64,000 nt of DNA from Dyadobacter bucti. GTDB taxonomy: Bacteria; Bacteroidota; Bacteroidia; Cytophagales; Spirosomataceae. The DNA lies in NCBI RefSeq assembly GCF_005869225.1, contig NZ_SWFP01000007.1:62001-126000 (forward strand). Reading direction: 5' to 3'. Below are positions 28,501-36,883 of the stretch, piece after piece. How positions within the stretch are numbered: position 1 is the stretch's first letter; every line of letters starts with the position of its first letter. The notes under the pieces were generated by a model that was not told the DNA's origin, did not search any database, and saw only the letters and a list, made by a program, of their open reading frames with translations. A program made the translations under genes and the position numbers.

Positions 28501-31500
28501 ATTCCCAATACCCTTCCGTTTTTACACCTGCCCAGGAAGTCGTGATATGATTGGCTTGCATGTGCATCAGCGTGGCAAGAGAAACGTCGTCGGGCATGTC
28601 ACGGTTGCGACCATTGGTAGAAAGGTCAAGCAAACTTCCGTCCGACCTTTTTTTCCACCCGTATTTCAGGCCCGCTCCCTGGTAAACGCCAGTCCGGAGA
28701 CCAAAGGGTTGCCCGTAATCCTTTACGTAGCTGAGCGGCGGAACTGTGGGAGCATCCTGAAAATTAACATTAACAGCCTGAGCATGCAGAGGTTCAACTA
28801 CGTGCAGGTCGATGAGCATTGTCGCGGACTCGTAGCCGGCTGCACTACCTGTTACAAGGGCCTGATAATACCCGGCTTCCACATTTGAATTTATATTTTG
28901 CGGGCCAAATTGAAGTGTGGTTGATGAATTTCCAGGCAATGTAAGCCAGCTCGCCTCAGTTTTTGACAGAACGAACGCAGTAGGCGGGGTTGCAACCACA
29001 TTCACCGATTGGGTTTCAACCGGCTTTCCTTTTAATACCGTAAAACTCAGTTTGGGTACCGAAAATGCCAGTGTCTTAGTTGTACTTGTACTGACAATGC
29101 TGAAAGTATAAGGAGAGGTAGTTGTTTCGTTATTGTTGGCATCGGAGGCTTTTACTCTTACGTTGTGGTTGCCCTGAACCTGAACTTTAAATGGAACGGT
29201 GTAGTTTACAAAAGCTCCGTTATTCAATGAATACTGCAATTTACTCAACCCGGAACCTCCGGCATCGGTTGCTGTCATATAGATCTGTACTTCATTTTTA
29301 TAAGTGCTGCCGGATTGTATTTCACCTTCGAGCCTGGCGGTTGCCACGGGTGCCACAGCGTCACTTACAGGAGTAGTTTGCCGGAATGTCAGGAAATTCA
29401 TTTTGGTAGCTCTACCACCTGTGGCGTCAATGGTGAGCTTGCCATCGGTTACCTGAACAGTCGAGGTAGCGGTACGGAACTTATTCTGCTCGGACGGCAT
29501 AAAATCGCTGATCGTAGGCAGGCCTTCCACATTGATCTGATGATTACTGCTGTAATATCTGTTATCGCCCGCACTTACCGTAACGGTATACAATCCGTTT
29601 GGAACAATGTGCTCCCAAAAACCCGGGTCGGTGTTCTCAGAAGTGGCTTGCATTTGCACCAGCGATAGTTGTTTCAGGTCCCCGCCACCGGTCCTTAACC
29701 GCATATTACCACTGTAATCTGACGGCTGCTGGCTGATGGCGCTAAGCCACCCGAATTTACGCACCGCGTTGAAAGGAGACCCCGTATCGGCCGTATACGT
29801 TGCAGGCACCGGTGTTCCGGTGGGCTGAAAGCTGATCCTAACATTCAGGATCGGAGGCTGAATTGTAAAAACATACGGGTTTGTGATGGTCTCGTTATTG
29901 TTTGCGTCCGCTGCTTTTACTTTGAGATTGTAGTCACCAGCTGTTTGCAATGTAAAAGGTGCAGTGTAGTTGATATAAGCCCCATTGTTGATTGAATATT
30001 GTAACCTGGCCAGGCCCGATCCGCCTGCGTCCGTTGCAGTGATACTTATTTCCGCTTTTTCATCGTAAACATTGGGTGACCTGAGCGTGCCGGAAATCCG
30101 CGCGCTGGCCACAGGCGCGACCGCGTCATTCACAGGCCCCGCCTGCGCAATCGTGACATAATTCATCTTAGTATTGGAACCTCCCGTCGCATGGAGCGTC
30201 AGCTTTCCATCGTTAACCTGAACGGTTGCAGTTGCGACTCGGAACTTGTTCTGCTCAGAAGGCGCAAAATCACTGATCGTTGGTAAACCTTCGACGTTGA
30301 TCTGGTGGACGCTGTTATAGTAATTATTATCGCCCGCACTTACAGTAACCGTATACAATCCATTCGGCACTATATGTTCCCACGCGCCTGGTGCAGTATT
30401 TTCCGAGGACGCCTGCATCTGCACAAGTGAAAGTTGTCTGGCGTCACCTGCCCCGCTTCTTAGCCGCGTATTACCACTGTAATCCGAAGGTGTCTGAGTC
30501 GTAGCATTTATCCACCCGAATTTCCGGGTTGCGTCATAGGGTAAACCGTTGTCTGACGTATAACCTGCCGGAGACGCGGACGAGCCGGGGCGGAAATTGA
30601 TTTTAATCGGCTCGGCAAGAACGGGCGCGGCAGTAAGATCGATGGCCGCAAAATCATCAAAACTGAAATTTACCGCCGAAGCCCCGTTACGATAAGTAGC
30701 ATAAACCCCTGCGTAAACATTACCCTGCACTAATCCGGTACCCGAGATATTCAGTCTCGGAACCGTATACAATGCTCCTGTGCTTGAATAGGTAACGCCA
30801 TCGATGGAATAAAATCCCTCAGCTGTATTAGTTGCAGAGTCGATGATCATGCGCAGCCTCACTGTTTTTGTGGAAAGTCCATCTATAGTTCCTGTCCTTC
30901 TCTGATCAGGGTTACCGAGACCAGTGGTGGCAGATGAAATATCATTCTGCTCTTTCCGAAGCTCTACCTTATTACCAGAAATACCCAGCTTGATAAACGT
31001 CTTATCGTTGAGCCCGTAATAGAGTCCGGCCTGCTGGGATTCAGCTCCGTTAAAAGGATTTACTACCTTTACTTCGAGCTGAAGTTTTTTAGCCGTTTTA
31101 ATGCTTGTCCCCAGTACATTCAGTTGGTTATTGTTGGTTTGGAAGTCAATCCCTTTGTTTGCAAGAATATTCAGTCTCCCACCGCTCAAAGTAATTCTCG
31201 ACGGTTCGTAGCCAGGTACGCTTGCCACCGATGGTGCACCATCCGCAGCTGTCCGGTTTCCCGAGTAAGTATTGACAGTGGTGAAACCTGTACCGTTTCC
31301 ATTCTTATCTGCAATTGTGCCTGCAACAGGCGCCTCGAACGATAAATTGAATGGGAGATTAACCCTGATATTCTCGCATGGCATTGTACTGACCGGCGCG
31401 CAGCCACTAAGAGGCTTCATTTCAAAATTCAAACCAAGCGATTCCAGCGCGTGAGCCTTGCTTACACCTGGGCCCGGTTCGGCATATCCTAAGCTATTCC

Positions 31501-31585
31501 ATATGCACAGAGTAATGAAGAAAAATAATGTGTTACGAGGCAAGAGGTATAGAGGATGGCACTCAAAATAGTAATTCTTTTTCAT
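25562..31585 (-). CDS. Giant T9SS-exported protein with malectin-like domains and sugar-dehydrogenase-like propeller
   Basis: I chose the ATG at 31585, about 2007 residues, because it precedes a basic then hydrophobic signal peptide ending near GYAEP; an ATG at 31624 adds 13 residues. The order is a LamG-like domain (~40-320), two malectin plus Ig-like units like those of the gene at 18174, a BACON-like stretch, a third malectin-like domain and an Ig-like domain. A beta-propeller resembling glucose/sorbosone dehydrogenases follows (FGPDQALYMSQGS, GVRNAYDLLW). Last come an Ig-like domain and a T9SS type A sorting domain (VFPNPSFG). The propeller could bind or oxidise sugars, but I could not confirm its active-site residues. 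Confidence 0.86.
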   Translation of the reverse strand: MKKNYYFECHPLYLLPRNTLFFFITLCIWNSLGYAEPGPGVSKAHALESLGLNFEMKPLSGCAPVSTMPCENIRVNLPFNLSFEAPVAGTIADKNGNGTGFTTVNTYSGNRTAADGAPSVASVPGYEPSRITLSGGRLNILANKGIDFQTNNNQLNVLGTSIKTAKKLQLEVKVVNPFNGAESQQAGLYYGLNDKTFIKLGISGNKVELRKEQNDISSATTGLGNPDQRRTGTIDGLSTKTVRLRMIIDSATNTAEGFYSIDGVTYSSTGALYTVPRLNISGTGLVQGNVYAGVYATYRNGASAVNFSFDDFAAIDLTAAPVLAEPIKINFRPGSSASPAGYTSDNGLPYDATRKFGWINATTQTPSDYSGNTRLRSGAGDARQLSLVQMQASSENTAPGAWEHIVPNGLYTVTVSAGDNNYYNSVHQINVEGLPTISDFAPSEQNKFRVATATVQVNDGKLTLHATGGSNTKMNYVTIAQAGPVNDAVAPVASARISGTLRSPNVYDEKAEISITATDAGGSGLARLQYSINNGAYINYTAPFTLQTAGDYNLKVKAADANNNETITNPYVFTIQPPILNVRISFQPTGTPVPATYTADTGSPFNAVRKFGWLSAISQQPSDYSGNMRLRTGGGDLKQLSLVQMQATSENTDPGFWEHIVPNGLYTVTVSAGDNRYYSSNHQINVEGLPTISDFMPSEQNKFRTATSTVQVTDGKLTIDATGGRATKMNFLTFRQTTPVSDAVAPVATARLEGEIQSGSTYKNEVQIYMTATDAGGSGLSKLQYSLNNGAFVNYTVPFKVQVQGNHNVRVKASDANNNETTTSPYTFSIVSTSTTKTLAFSVPKLSFTVLKGKPVETQSVNVVATPPTAFVLSKTEASWLTLPGNSSTTLQFGPQNINSNVEAGYYQALVTGSAAGYESATMLIDLHVVEPLHAQAVNVNFQDAPTVPPLSYVKDYGQPFGLRTGVYQGAGLKYGWKKRSDGSLLDLSTNGRNRDMPDDVSLATLMHMQANHITTSWAGVKTEGYWELKVPNGSYDVALAAGDAFLNSSPEIHYINVEGVNAISGFVPSGAKGTITRFKFATVRVNVADELLTINADGGTNTKINFASITPVSLSQYLYWASKTSNIIIDKNGSGTSAFQVVLGNSNSTSAPYTITAVYGDGATGWLGFNPSVSGSQPNVSFDFTGARSLPVGMYKVTLTATSGQFTSAVHEVQLNVVDGSKPYVIASSPANGATKVSLSTVSIAANNLHIPVVPGVQGGVNNSTITSTTVRLLKIVDNVSTAVEGVVQGTGGGDVISFSPSSSLEPNTVYKFIITSGVKSYANAGFSPYEATFSTAAAKVDSTNILNAQFAKVPIPGTQNKKYCSVVIGPDGKFYALRLDGVIERYQINHSDGMLSGAKVINTIVNRYGLRSAIGLAFDPGSTPTNVIAYVSHSSPGLSAAPAFDGNISRLQGDSLQTEQLIVTKLPRSKRDHLVNSLTFGPDQALYMSQGSNSSAGSYDGDWQRDESLLAGAILRLDLGKLNGITLPLDVQTTANQAIINAAPAVAAKMSDGTYNPYGSASPLTIYASGVRNAYDLLWHSNGQLYVPTNGSGGGGNSPASVAGTRRPDGTFYSGPEIPATNSIKVQSDWLFRVNPNKPIGYFGHPNPLRGEYVLNRGFTDNPLYLPSVGPDANYRIGYNFGLNNSPNGVLEYKSNTFNGILKGKILVCRFSGGGDIAVMEPGSKVNTSNPTDDAVYDIIKVTTGSGNNGLIGMSGFGNPLDIVEDVASGNLYVVEYNWNDSPNLTSQITLLRAHQQVEPAPELRVVTTSTEPDANASHKQYEITMTNKGGGTLRIKNIDISGPNTADFTIADFQLPSEAEPIKLEKDSSITFKVFASAFAGRSSRAKLVITGMDNTRKEVDMSAALPTDLNKLVNDADDRLLNVFPNPSFGNQISVQLENFNRQEPITVYVYDMNGRIVKSVSAVTDREGKFLMQIGNKEKNIQSFIVRVVYLSGFKFVKVVNN

Positions 31586-31972
31586 AGCTAAGCAAGTTGA
31601 ATATGTGATGAACAGGAACGTCATTAATTATTCATCAGAGGGTTATTCATATTTAACAGCCGTGGAACTATCGGCTCCAAGGGTGAGCAGGTACAGTCAC
31701 ATACGACCACCCGTGCACAATAGATTTACTTTTTCGACATACAAATTTCCCCGCTGAAAAAAATCAGCATTTGCAAATCATAGTGTCAGAGCAGCGGTTA
31801 CTTTTTCATTTCTGAAAGAGCTCGGGAAATTGTTTATTAATGAAGGTGCGATACATGATCTTTTAAATCAAGATGATCGGACTTCCTGCAAAGACTCCGT
31901 TCAAACCCTGGAATTAAACCTGATTTGAACTCTGGACAAATTGACTAATTATGGTTGGGTTAGATCACGTCG

Positions 31973-32007
31973 TATAGTACAATATCCCTTCTGAATATTG
32001 TACTATA
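31973..32007. promoter_or_regulatory. 13-bp perfect inverted repeat, operator candidate
   Basis: tatagtacaatat, a 9-nt spacer, then atattgtactata. It lies about 390 bp upstream of the giant gene on its minus-strand side. It may be a dimeric regulator site or a small terminator-like hairpin. Confidence 0.4.
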
Positions 32008-32425
32008 TGATCATATCGTTAATTGTAAAACAAATTTGCATAATTTTTCAGCGAATAGCATGTAATTCAGCAGTAAAGCGGACAAATTTAACCGCAAAAC
32101 GTTCATATTCAATATTAAGGCGGGCATACAAAACAGTTTGCAGGCCTTTTGGGCCAAGTTTTTCCCCTAACATTTTTTCCCCGGATTTAGGCAACAAAAC
32201 TATTCAGCGTATACTGATATCTTTCCCGGATTTTACCTGTGGTGCTACAACAAATCCTCCATGCAAAAGGATAATATCCTGCATATCATAGACTTTTACG
32301 CAGAAACAAAAATTTGGCAGCTGATTAGGCAAGAGATACTAATTTATCATCCGAATAGTAATTTTAATACCCGAAGGATAAAATTAAACAACGTCAGAAA
32401 TGAGGCCGTCTAAGTGATTTAAATA

Positions 32426-32445
32426 GTACAATTCCGAGATTGTAC
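32426..32445. promoter_or_regulatory. 7-bp inverted repeat with same arms
   Basis: gtacaat, a 6-nt spacer, then attgtac. It repeats the arm sequence of the palindrome at 31973-32007 and lies in the same intergenic region. Confidence 0.35.
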
Positions 32446-32658
32446 ATACTTGACTGAAAAGCAAATAAGTTTATTTCGCACTGGTTTACAGTGCATTATA
32501 CAACACAATGAGAAGCTGGCGTGAAGCTGGATTATGGAAGATCACAACTGGTGTGGGGAATCATTCAATTACAGGTAAAAGAACGGTAAATAATATACGC
32601 AAACAAATTCGGAAATTGCTATTTATCACCAGTCTTATGCTAAGTCAGCGTGTCTCAG

Positions 32659-33147
32659 CTATAAGCTGGCTGTCCGAATTTTCATTTGTCTAAAAGCCTG
32701 AGCCGTTGTCATCATTCTATTCCTGGCTGGTGAAGGGCCCACAATTCCCTGCGTGTAATACGGCCAACTTGTCATCAAGCCTTGAACCATTACATATCGA
32801 ACCGACTCGCCAATACTTTTACTGTAATAAAGGTCGCGGCCGCATTCCATACGAATCACTCTTCCTGATTTAGACCTTGCAAATATAGCCCATTCCGCAG
32901 GTTCTGTTTCCGCCGTTAAATAAGTGGCAAATTCTCCTTTCGGTTGCATTTCCTTAACTTTGGTGAGATGTATCCTTTCCGGCTTGTAAAATTTCTCAAC
33001 AATAACACCTGAATGCCGGATCGCGCTGCCGCCAACGATATCGATAAGAAAAAATACCAGGGCACCAACTATAAAAACCGGTGGGATCAGCCAGAATATT
33101 TTGCTGTGGGCTACTGATGGTGTGCGTATGTTGTAGGTTTCGTTCAT
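32659..33147 (-). CDS. Hypothetical membrane-anchored protein
   Basis: This 162-residue protein has one strong transmembrane helix near the N-terminus (about 19-38, IFWLIPPVFIVGALVFFLID). A soluble part follows, including VIVEKFYKPERIH and a RVIRMECGRDLYYSKSIGES segment. The pattern recalls small Bacteroidota proteins in which a membrane helix precedes a domain for a secreted or periplasmic task, but I recognise no family. It is flanked by intergenic DNA on both sides and is probably transcribed alone. Codon use and composition look coding. Confidence 0.6.
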   Translation of the reverse strand: MNETYNIRTPSVAHSKIFWLIPPVFIVGALVFFLIDIVGGSAIRHSGVIVEKFYKPERIHLTKVKEMQPKGEFATYLTAETEPAEWAIFARSKSGRVIRMECGRDLYYSKSIGESVRYVMVQGLMTSWPYYTQGIVGPSPARNRMMTTAQAFRQMKIRTASL

Positions 33148-33382
33148 ATTTCTTTTTATTTTAGAATAACATTTCCCTCATTAATAAGACTTTATAAATA
33201 ATAAGTATAGTGCAGACAGTTCAAAATTATCCCGCTACGTATAGCATCTCGAAAATCCGGAAAATCACTCTCAGGCTTTCAATCGCGATAAATTTCGAGA
33301 AACTGTTGAAACGATTTCATTTTCTATTGGGTTGCTCTTAAAAGGTTATTAACTTGAATTTTGAGAACATAGACGACTGAAT

Positions 33383-33694
33383 ATGAATATTTTAAAAATT
33401 TATATTAAAGTTCCAACAGACGAATACCCCCTCAAGAGTATGAAACAAAGATTTACTGTTCTTAGACACCCCTTGATTTCAGGATTACTCATTGGTGCTA
33501 TCGGCGGCACGATTGGAACTTTGATTTATAATGCAATTAAAAACACAAAATTCTGGTCGCGTTTTGACTCCGCATTCGATTTTGGACTTAGACTTTTGAA
33601 CCGCTCCTATCAAACTCCTTTATACATTGTCGTTTTATTGCTGATTGGTTTTCTGATTTCGTTTGTCTTTGTCAGGCGAACATCCAAACCCTGA
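33383..33694 (+). CDS. Small hypothetical membrane protein
   Basis: This 103-residue protein has two predicted transmembrane helices (about 31-50 and 80-97) separated by a short polar region (WSRFDSAFDFGLRLLNRS). The first 19 residues are poorly supported; an internal ATG at 33440 would give an 84-residue form beginning MKQRFT, which fits a membrane protein equally well. No family is recognised. It stands alone between the minus-strand hypothetical gene and rfbD, with no shared operon. Confidence 0.5.
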   Translation: MNILKIYIKVPTDEYPLKSMKQRFTVLRHPLISGLLIGAIGGTIGTLIYNAIKNTKFWSRFDSAFDFGLRLLNRSYQTPLYIVVLLLIGFLISFVFVRRTSKP

Positions 33695-33888
33695 CCCAAC
33701 CGGGCACTTTCACGAATACATTTTTTAACTCACGCACGTGGAACAGTTCTTCGTGTCATATTTCTTGTACTCACATCTTTTAGCACCTAACAAAAATCTA
33801 CAATTATTTCGTAATAAAGAAGACTTAATAGCAAATTAGTTGATTTTTATAAATGAATAAATTCTACAAGCAAGAATTATTCATTTTC

Positions 33889-33896
33889 TATCTTTG
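33889..33896 (+). promoter_or_regulatory. TAnnTTTG promoter element of rfbD
   Basis: TATCTTTG lies 25 nt before the rfbD ATG. No convincing TTG box at the usual distance is seen. Confidence 0.5.
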
Positions 33897-33920
33897 CGCC
33901 TTACGTAGATTCACCATCAG

Positions 33921-34778
33921 ATGAAAGTTGTAGTTTTAGGGGCCTCGGGCCAGTTGGGAAGTTGTTTAAAAAAAGTATCAGCGGAAAGGGAATTTCTTGA
34001 CATCTCTTTTCCTTCCGAAAACGAAGGGAATATTCTTGATCCTGAATTACTTGAAAAATTGTTTGCCCGTGAGCAGCCCGAATTCGTCATCAACTGCGCC
34101 GCTTATACCGCAGTAGATAAAGCAGAGGATGAGCAGGATATCTGCCGGAAAGTGAACCGGGACGGCGCAGCTTATATTGCATCAGCCTGCGCCAGCCACA
34201 ACGCAACACTGGTTCATATCTCTACGGATTTTGTTTTCAAAGGAAATGTGCCTCAGCTACTGAGCGAAACAGACCCGACAGACCCTGAAAATATTTATGG
34301 GGTTACCAAACTGGAAGGTGAAGAAGCTATCAAAGGAATACTTTCGCGCTACTTCACCATACGTACCAGCTGGCTGTACTCGGAGTTTGGCAACAATTTT
34401 GTTAAAACCATGCTGCGCCTGGGTAAAGAACGCGAACAGTTGGGCGTGATCGCAGACCAGACCGGATCACCGACCTATGCCATCGACCTTGCCGGCGTTA
34501 TTTTCGACATCATTGAGTCAGGAAGCGAGTCTTACGGGGTGTATCATTACAGCAATGAAGGTGTTACTTCCTGGTACGATTTCGCAAAGGCAACATTCGA
34601 TATCAGTAAAACCAGCGTCAAAGTCAACCCCGTCAAGAGCTCCGAATATGTCACAAAAGCTGTAAGACCGGCATATTCTGTAATGGATAAATCTAAAATT
34701 AAAAATACATTTTCCGTAGCTATCCCCTACTGGCGCGACAGCCTGGAAATTTGTATTCAGCGCCTGCAACCGGAATAA
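33921..34778 (+). CDS. rfbD: dTDP-4-dehydrorhamnose reductase
   Basis: This 285-residue short-chain reductase has the NAD(P) motif GASGQLG (7-13) and the catalytic pair Tyr126 and Lys130 (YGVTK). Family signatures include NCAAYTAVDKAE, HISTDFVFKG and RTSWLYSEFGNNF. It catalyses the last step of dTDP-L-rhamnose synthesis in the cytoplasm. The rfbA, B and C genes are not in the window. It is convergent with the GH78 rhamnosidase, with stop codons 7 nt apart, so rhamnose synthesis and removal genes face each other. The family assignment is strong. Confidence 0.93.
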   Translation: MKVVVLGASGQLGSCLKKVSAEREFLDISFPSENEGNILDPELLEKLFAREQPEFVINCAAYTAVDKAEDEQDICRKVNRDGAAYIASACASHNATLVHISTDFVFKGNVPQLLSETDPTDPENIYGVTKLEGEEAIKGILSRYFTIRTSWLYSEFGNNFVKTMLRLGKEREQLGVIADQTGSPTYAIDLAGVIFDIIESGSESYGVYHYSNEGVTSWYDFAKATFDISKTSVKVNPVKSSEYVTKAVRPAYSVMDKSKIKNTFSVAIPYWRDSLEICIQRLQPE

Positions 34779-34785
34779 TCCGGTA

Positions 34786-36603
34786 TCAACGTAAAATTTT
34801 CACTCCTTTCGGCACATCGATATTCGATTTGATGCTGCCGTCTGCCTGTTTTTCATGCCTGATTTTCACCACACCCAACGGTGTGGGATAGGTACCTTCA
34901 ACCCATTGGAGGTCGCCCAGATTAGGCTGTATACGGATTGTTTTGCACCCCGCCTCAACCACACTTACACCCAAAACATGCTCCGTAAGCCAGGAAGTGG
35001 GGCCGGAAGCCCACCCGTGGCAAAGGCTGTGCCGTAGATTTTTATAGCAATAAGCACCAAAGTCTCCATGGATATCATCTTTTCCCTCCGGAACAAGCTC
35101 GGTGATCGGTGCTGCGTTTTTCGTCCATTCCAGATCAAAATCTTCCCAGAAAGTAGTAGCGCCCATATCCAGCATACTGCCCCAGTAATTACGGATGCAG
35201 CTGAGGGCGCCCTCGTAATCCTTTGCTTTGGCCTTCGCCTGTAACATGTAATATCCATAGAAGGTCGAAAACCGCTCACACTCTCCTTTTGAGATCACAT
35301 CTTCATTCGCTTTCTCTGCAGGGACCAACCCCGACAGCGCAAGTAATGCCGCAGCCTGTTTAGAATCGTTTGCATCCGGTACATATAGTTTTAGCTGGTT
35401 CGCTACCGACTTACATTTTGCAGCCTGACCCGGTTCATCAAGTATCGTACAAAGCTCGGCTCCTGCCTCGAGGGTCATCACCATCATCGCATGCAGACCG
35501 GCATGTATCCCCTTGGGATTTTCACTGGACGGCCAGTCAAGAAACCGGGTCCCGTCCAGATTTTCTTTGTTGTCTTTGGTTTTCTCCATCAAAAGATCCA
35601 GCAAGCCAACCAGATATTTCTGCTGCTGACGCAGGTACGCTAAGTCTCCCTGGTTTTTGTAGAGATCACGGTGAATCAGTACCCACCACATCGAATACGC
35701 ACTGATCCCGTTCATCCATCCTGGCAATGGTGTAATGTCACGGGCCTGGTCAAGGCTTTTCGCTACTACCTCATTTTTCCCGAAAACCGTATTGATTGTC
35801 ATCACTTCCGGGTGCATATCTCCAACCCACACCAGCCGGTCGCGCTTGATCCCGTCCCATAGGTATTCCTGCATATTGAGGTGAACGGTATATGCACCGG
35901 TATTCCAGATCTGGTTGAGACGATCGTCGTTACTTTTAAATGATCCGAGATATGGGATATCCCTGTACTCAAAAACGGCACTGGCCTCCTTAAGCTGCAA
36001 TTCCCTGTTGACATCCACCAAATCTATCCTCACGAACCTGAACCCGGAATTCCCTACCTGCATCACACCCAGCCATGGAACCTCGATCGTGAAGTCTCTC
36101 ATAGCATGGTCATTCGTCGCTCCGTGTATTGTATCAATGTCCGACATTGCCTCGCTTACTGACTCCCCAAACCTGATCCTTACCCGGATCGGTTTCTGAT
36201 TAGCAGGCTGGTCGGTTACAAGCTGAATACCTCCCTGAATTTCTTTTCCAAAGTCAAGGAGTATACCGGGCTTCACATCATCTGTGCTGATCAACTTACA
36301 AAAATTTTTATGGACCAGATCGGCCTGACCAGTCCCCGGCCTCAGCAAATTCTGGGGGTCAATTACGTTGTTCCCATTCTTGTCCGACATCCAGACGATC
36401 CGTTTTGGCGTAAGATATTGCCTAACCCGCGAATCCTGTCGCGCTTCAAAGCTATTGTCAAAAACCGGCGGAAGTTTTTGAGCATCAGCGCTGTTAAACA
36501 TCACAACATAGAGGAGAGCAAGCAGGGCAAGACATTTTTTCACAACAAAGAGTTTAGGTAAATCAATCGTAATATTTTTTGAAAATAATTGATTAAAATT
36601 CAA
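34786..36603 (-). CDS. Alpha-L-rhamnosidase-like glycoside hydrolase (GH78)
   Basis: The frame gives 605 residues from the ATG at 36603. A GTG start at 36543 is equally likely because it begins a typical signal peptide (KKCLALLALLYVVMFNSADAQ). The (alpha/alpha)6 catalytic domain shows the GH78 pattern DGIKRDRLVWVGD, with acidic residues at the positions of the family active site. MWWVLIHRDLY and CHGWASGPTSWL follow. GH78 enzymes hydrolyse terminal alpha-L-rhamnose; this one is probably periplasmic or exported. At about 600 residues it is shorter than the usual 800-1000, so some N-terminal beta domains are missing. Confidence 0.85.
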   Translation of the reverse strand: MNFNQLFSKNITIDLPKLFVVKKCLALLALLYVVMFNSADAQKLPPVFDNSFEARQDSRVRQYLTPKRIVWMSDKNGNNVIDPQNLLRPGTGQADLVHKNFCKLISTDDVKPGILLDFGKEIQGGIQLVTDQPANQKPIRVRIRFGESVSEAMSDIDTIHGATNDHAMRDFTIEVPWLGVMQVGNSGFRFVRIDLVDVNRELQLKEASAVFEYRDIPYLGSFKSNDDRLNQIWNTGAYTVHLNMQEYLWDGIKRDRLVWVGDMHPEVMTINTVFGKNEVVAKSLDQARDITPLPGWMNGISAYSMWWVLIHRDLYKNQGDLAYLRQQQKYLVGLLDLLMEKTKDNKENLDGTRFLDWPSSENPKGIHAGLHAMMVMTLEAGAELCTILDEPGQAAKCKSVANQLKLYVPDANDSKQAAALLALSGLVPAEKANEDVISKGECERFSTFYGYYMLQAKAKAKDYEGALSCIRNYWGSMLDMGATTFWEDFDLEWTKNAAPITELVPEGKDDIHGDFGAYCYKNLRHSLCHGWASGPTSWLTEHVLGVSVVEAGCKTIRIQPNLGDLQWVEGTYPTPLGVVKIRHEKQADGSIKSNIDVPKGVKILR

Positions 36604-36677
36604 CTAACTAGCCTGCAGTATCCTGTTTTATATCCGCCTGCTTTTTATTTTATGCTAAAACAAACTAAAAACCGTTC

Positions 36678-36685
36678 TATTTTTG
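36678..36685 (+). promoter_or_regulatory. TAnnTTTG element upstream of symporter operon
   Basis: TATTTTTG, 54 nt before the ATG at 36740. No TTG box is seen at the usual distance. Confidence 0.35.
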
Positions 36686-36739
36686 CTGGTGGTACAATAC
36701 CCGTATATTTCTGAATAAATCCCTAAACTCTGGCTGCCC

Positions 36740-36883
36740 ATGAATATCAGACCAACTGAGTCGGAAGACCGTGACGGTTTACCACCTTTTGTAACCAGCT
36801 GGAAGCAATTATACGGATTACTCATCGGCACACTCGTGCTCTTAATTGCCCTCTTTTATTTATTCATGACCCATTTTCAATGA
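36740..36883 (+). CDS. 47-residue membrane peptide coupled to symporter
   Basis: A short gene with a polar N-terminus (about residues 1-23) and one transmembrane helix (about 24-44, LLIGTLVLLIALFYLF). Its stop codon overlaps the symporter start in an ATGA arrangement, so the two are almost certainly translationally coupled. That favours a real gene and a role as an accessory or assembly subunit of the symporter. I do not recognise the family. Confidence 0.65.
   Translation: MNIRPTESEDRDGLPPFVTSWKQLYGLLIGTLVLLIALFYLFMTHFQ

Larger units (their letters stand above)
31625..32658. other. Long intergenic region with two palindromes
   Basis: About 1 kb of AT-rich sequence upstream of the larger surface-protein gene. 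It contains inverted repeats at 31973-32007 and 32426-32445 that share GTACAAT arms. A 97-codon frame at 31998 overlaps the first palindrome and has implausible composition, so I do not call it. Confidence 0.5.

Noticed and set aside
31998..32291. 97-codon frame
   Set aside because: Overlaps a palindrome, has unlikely composition and no family resemblance.
32426..32445. Insertion-sequence ends suggested by the inverted repeats
   Set aside because: No transposase or remnant between or near them; operator sites explain them better.
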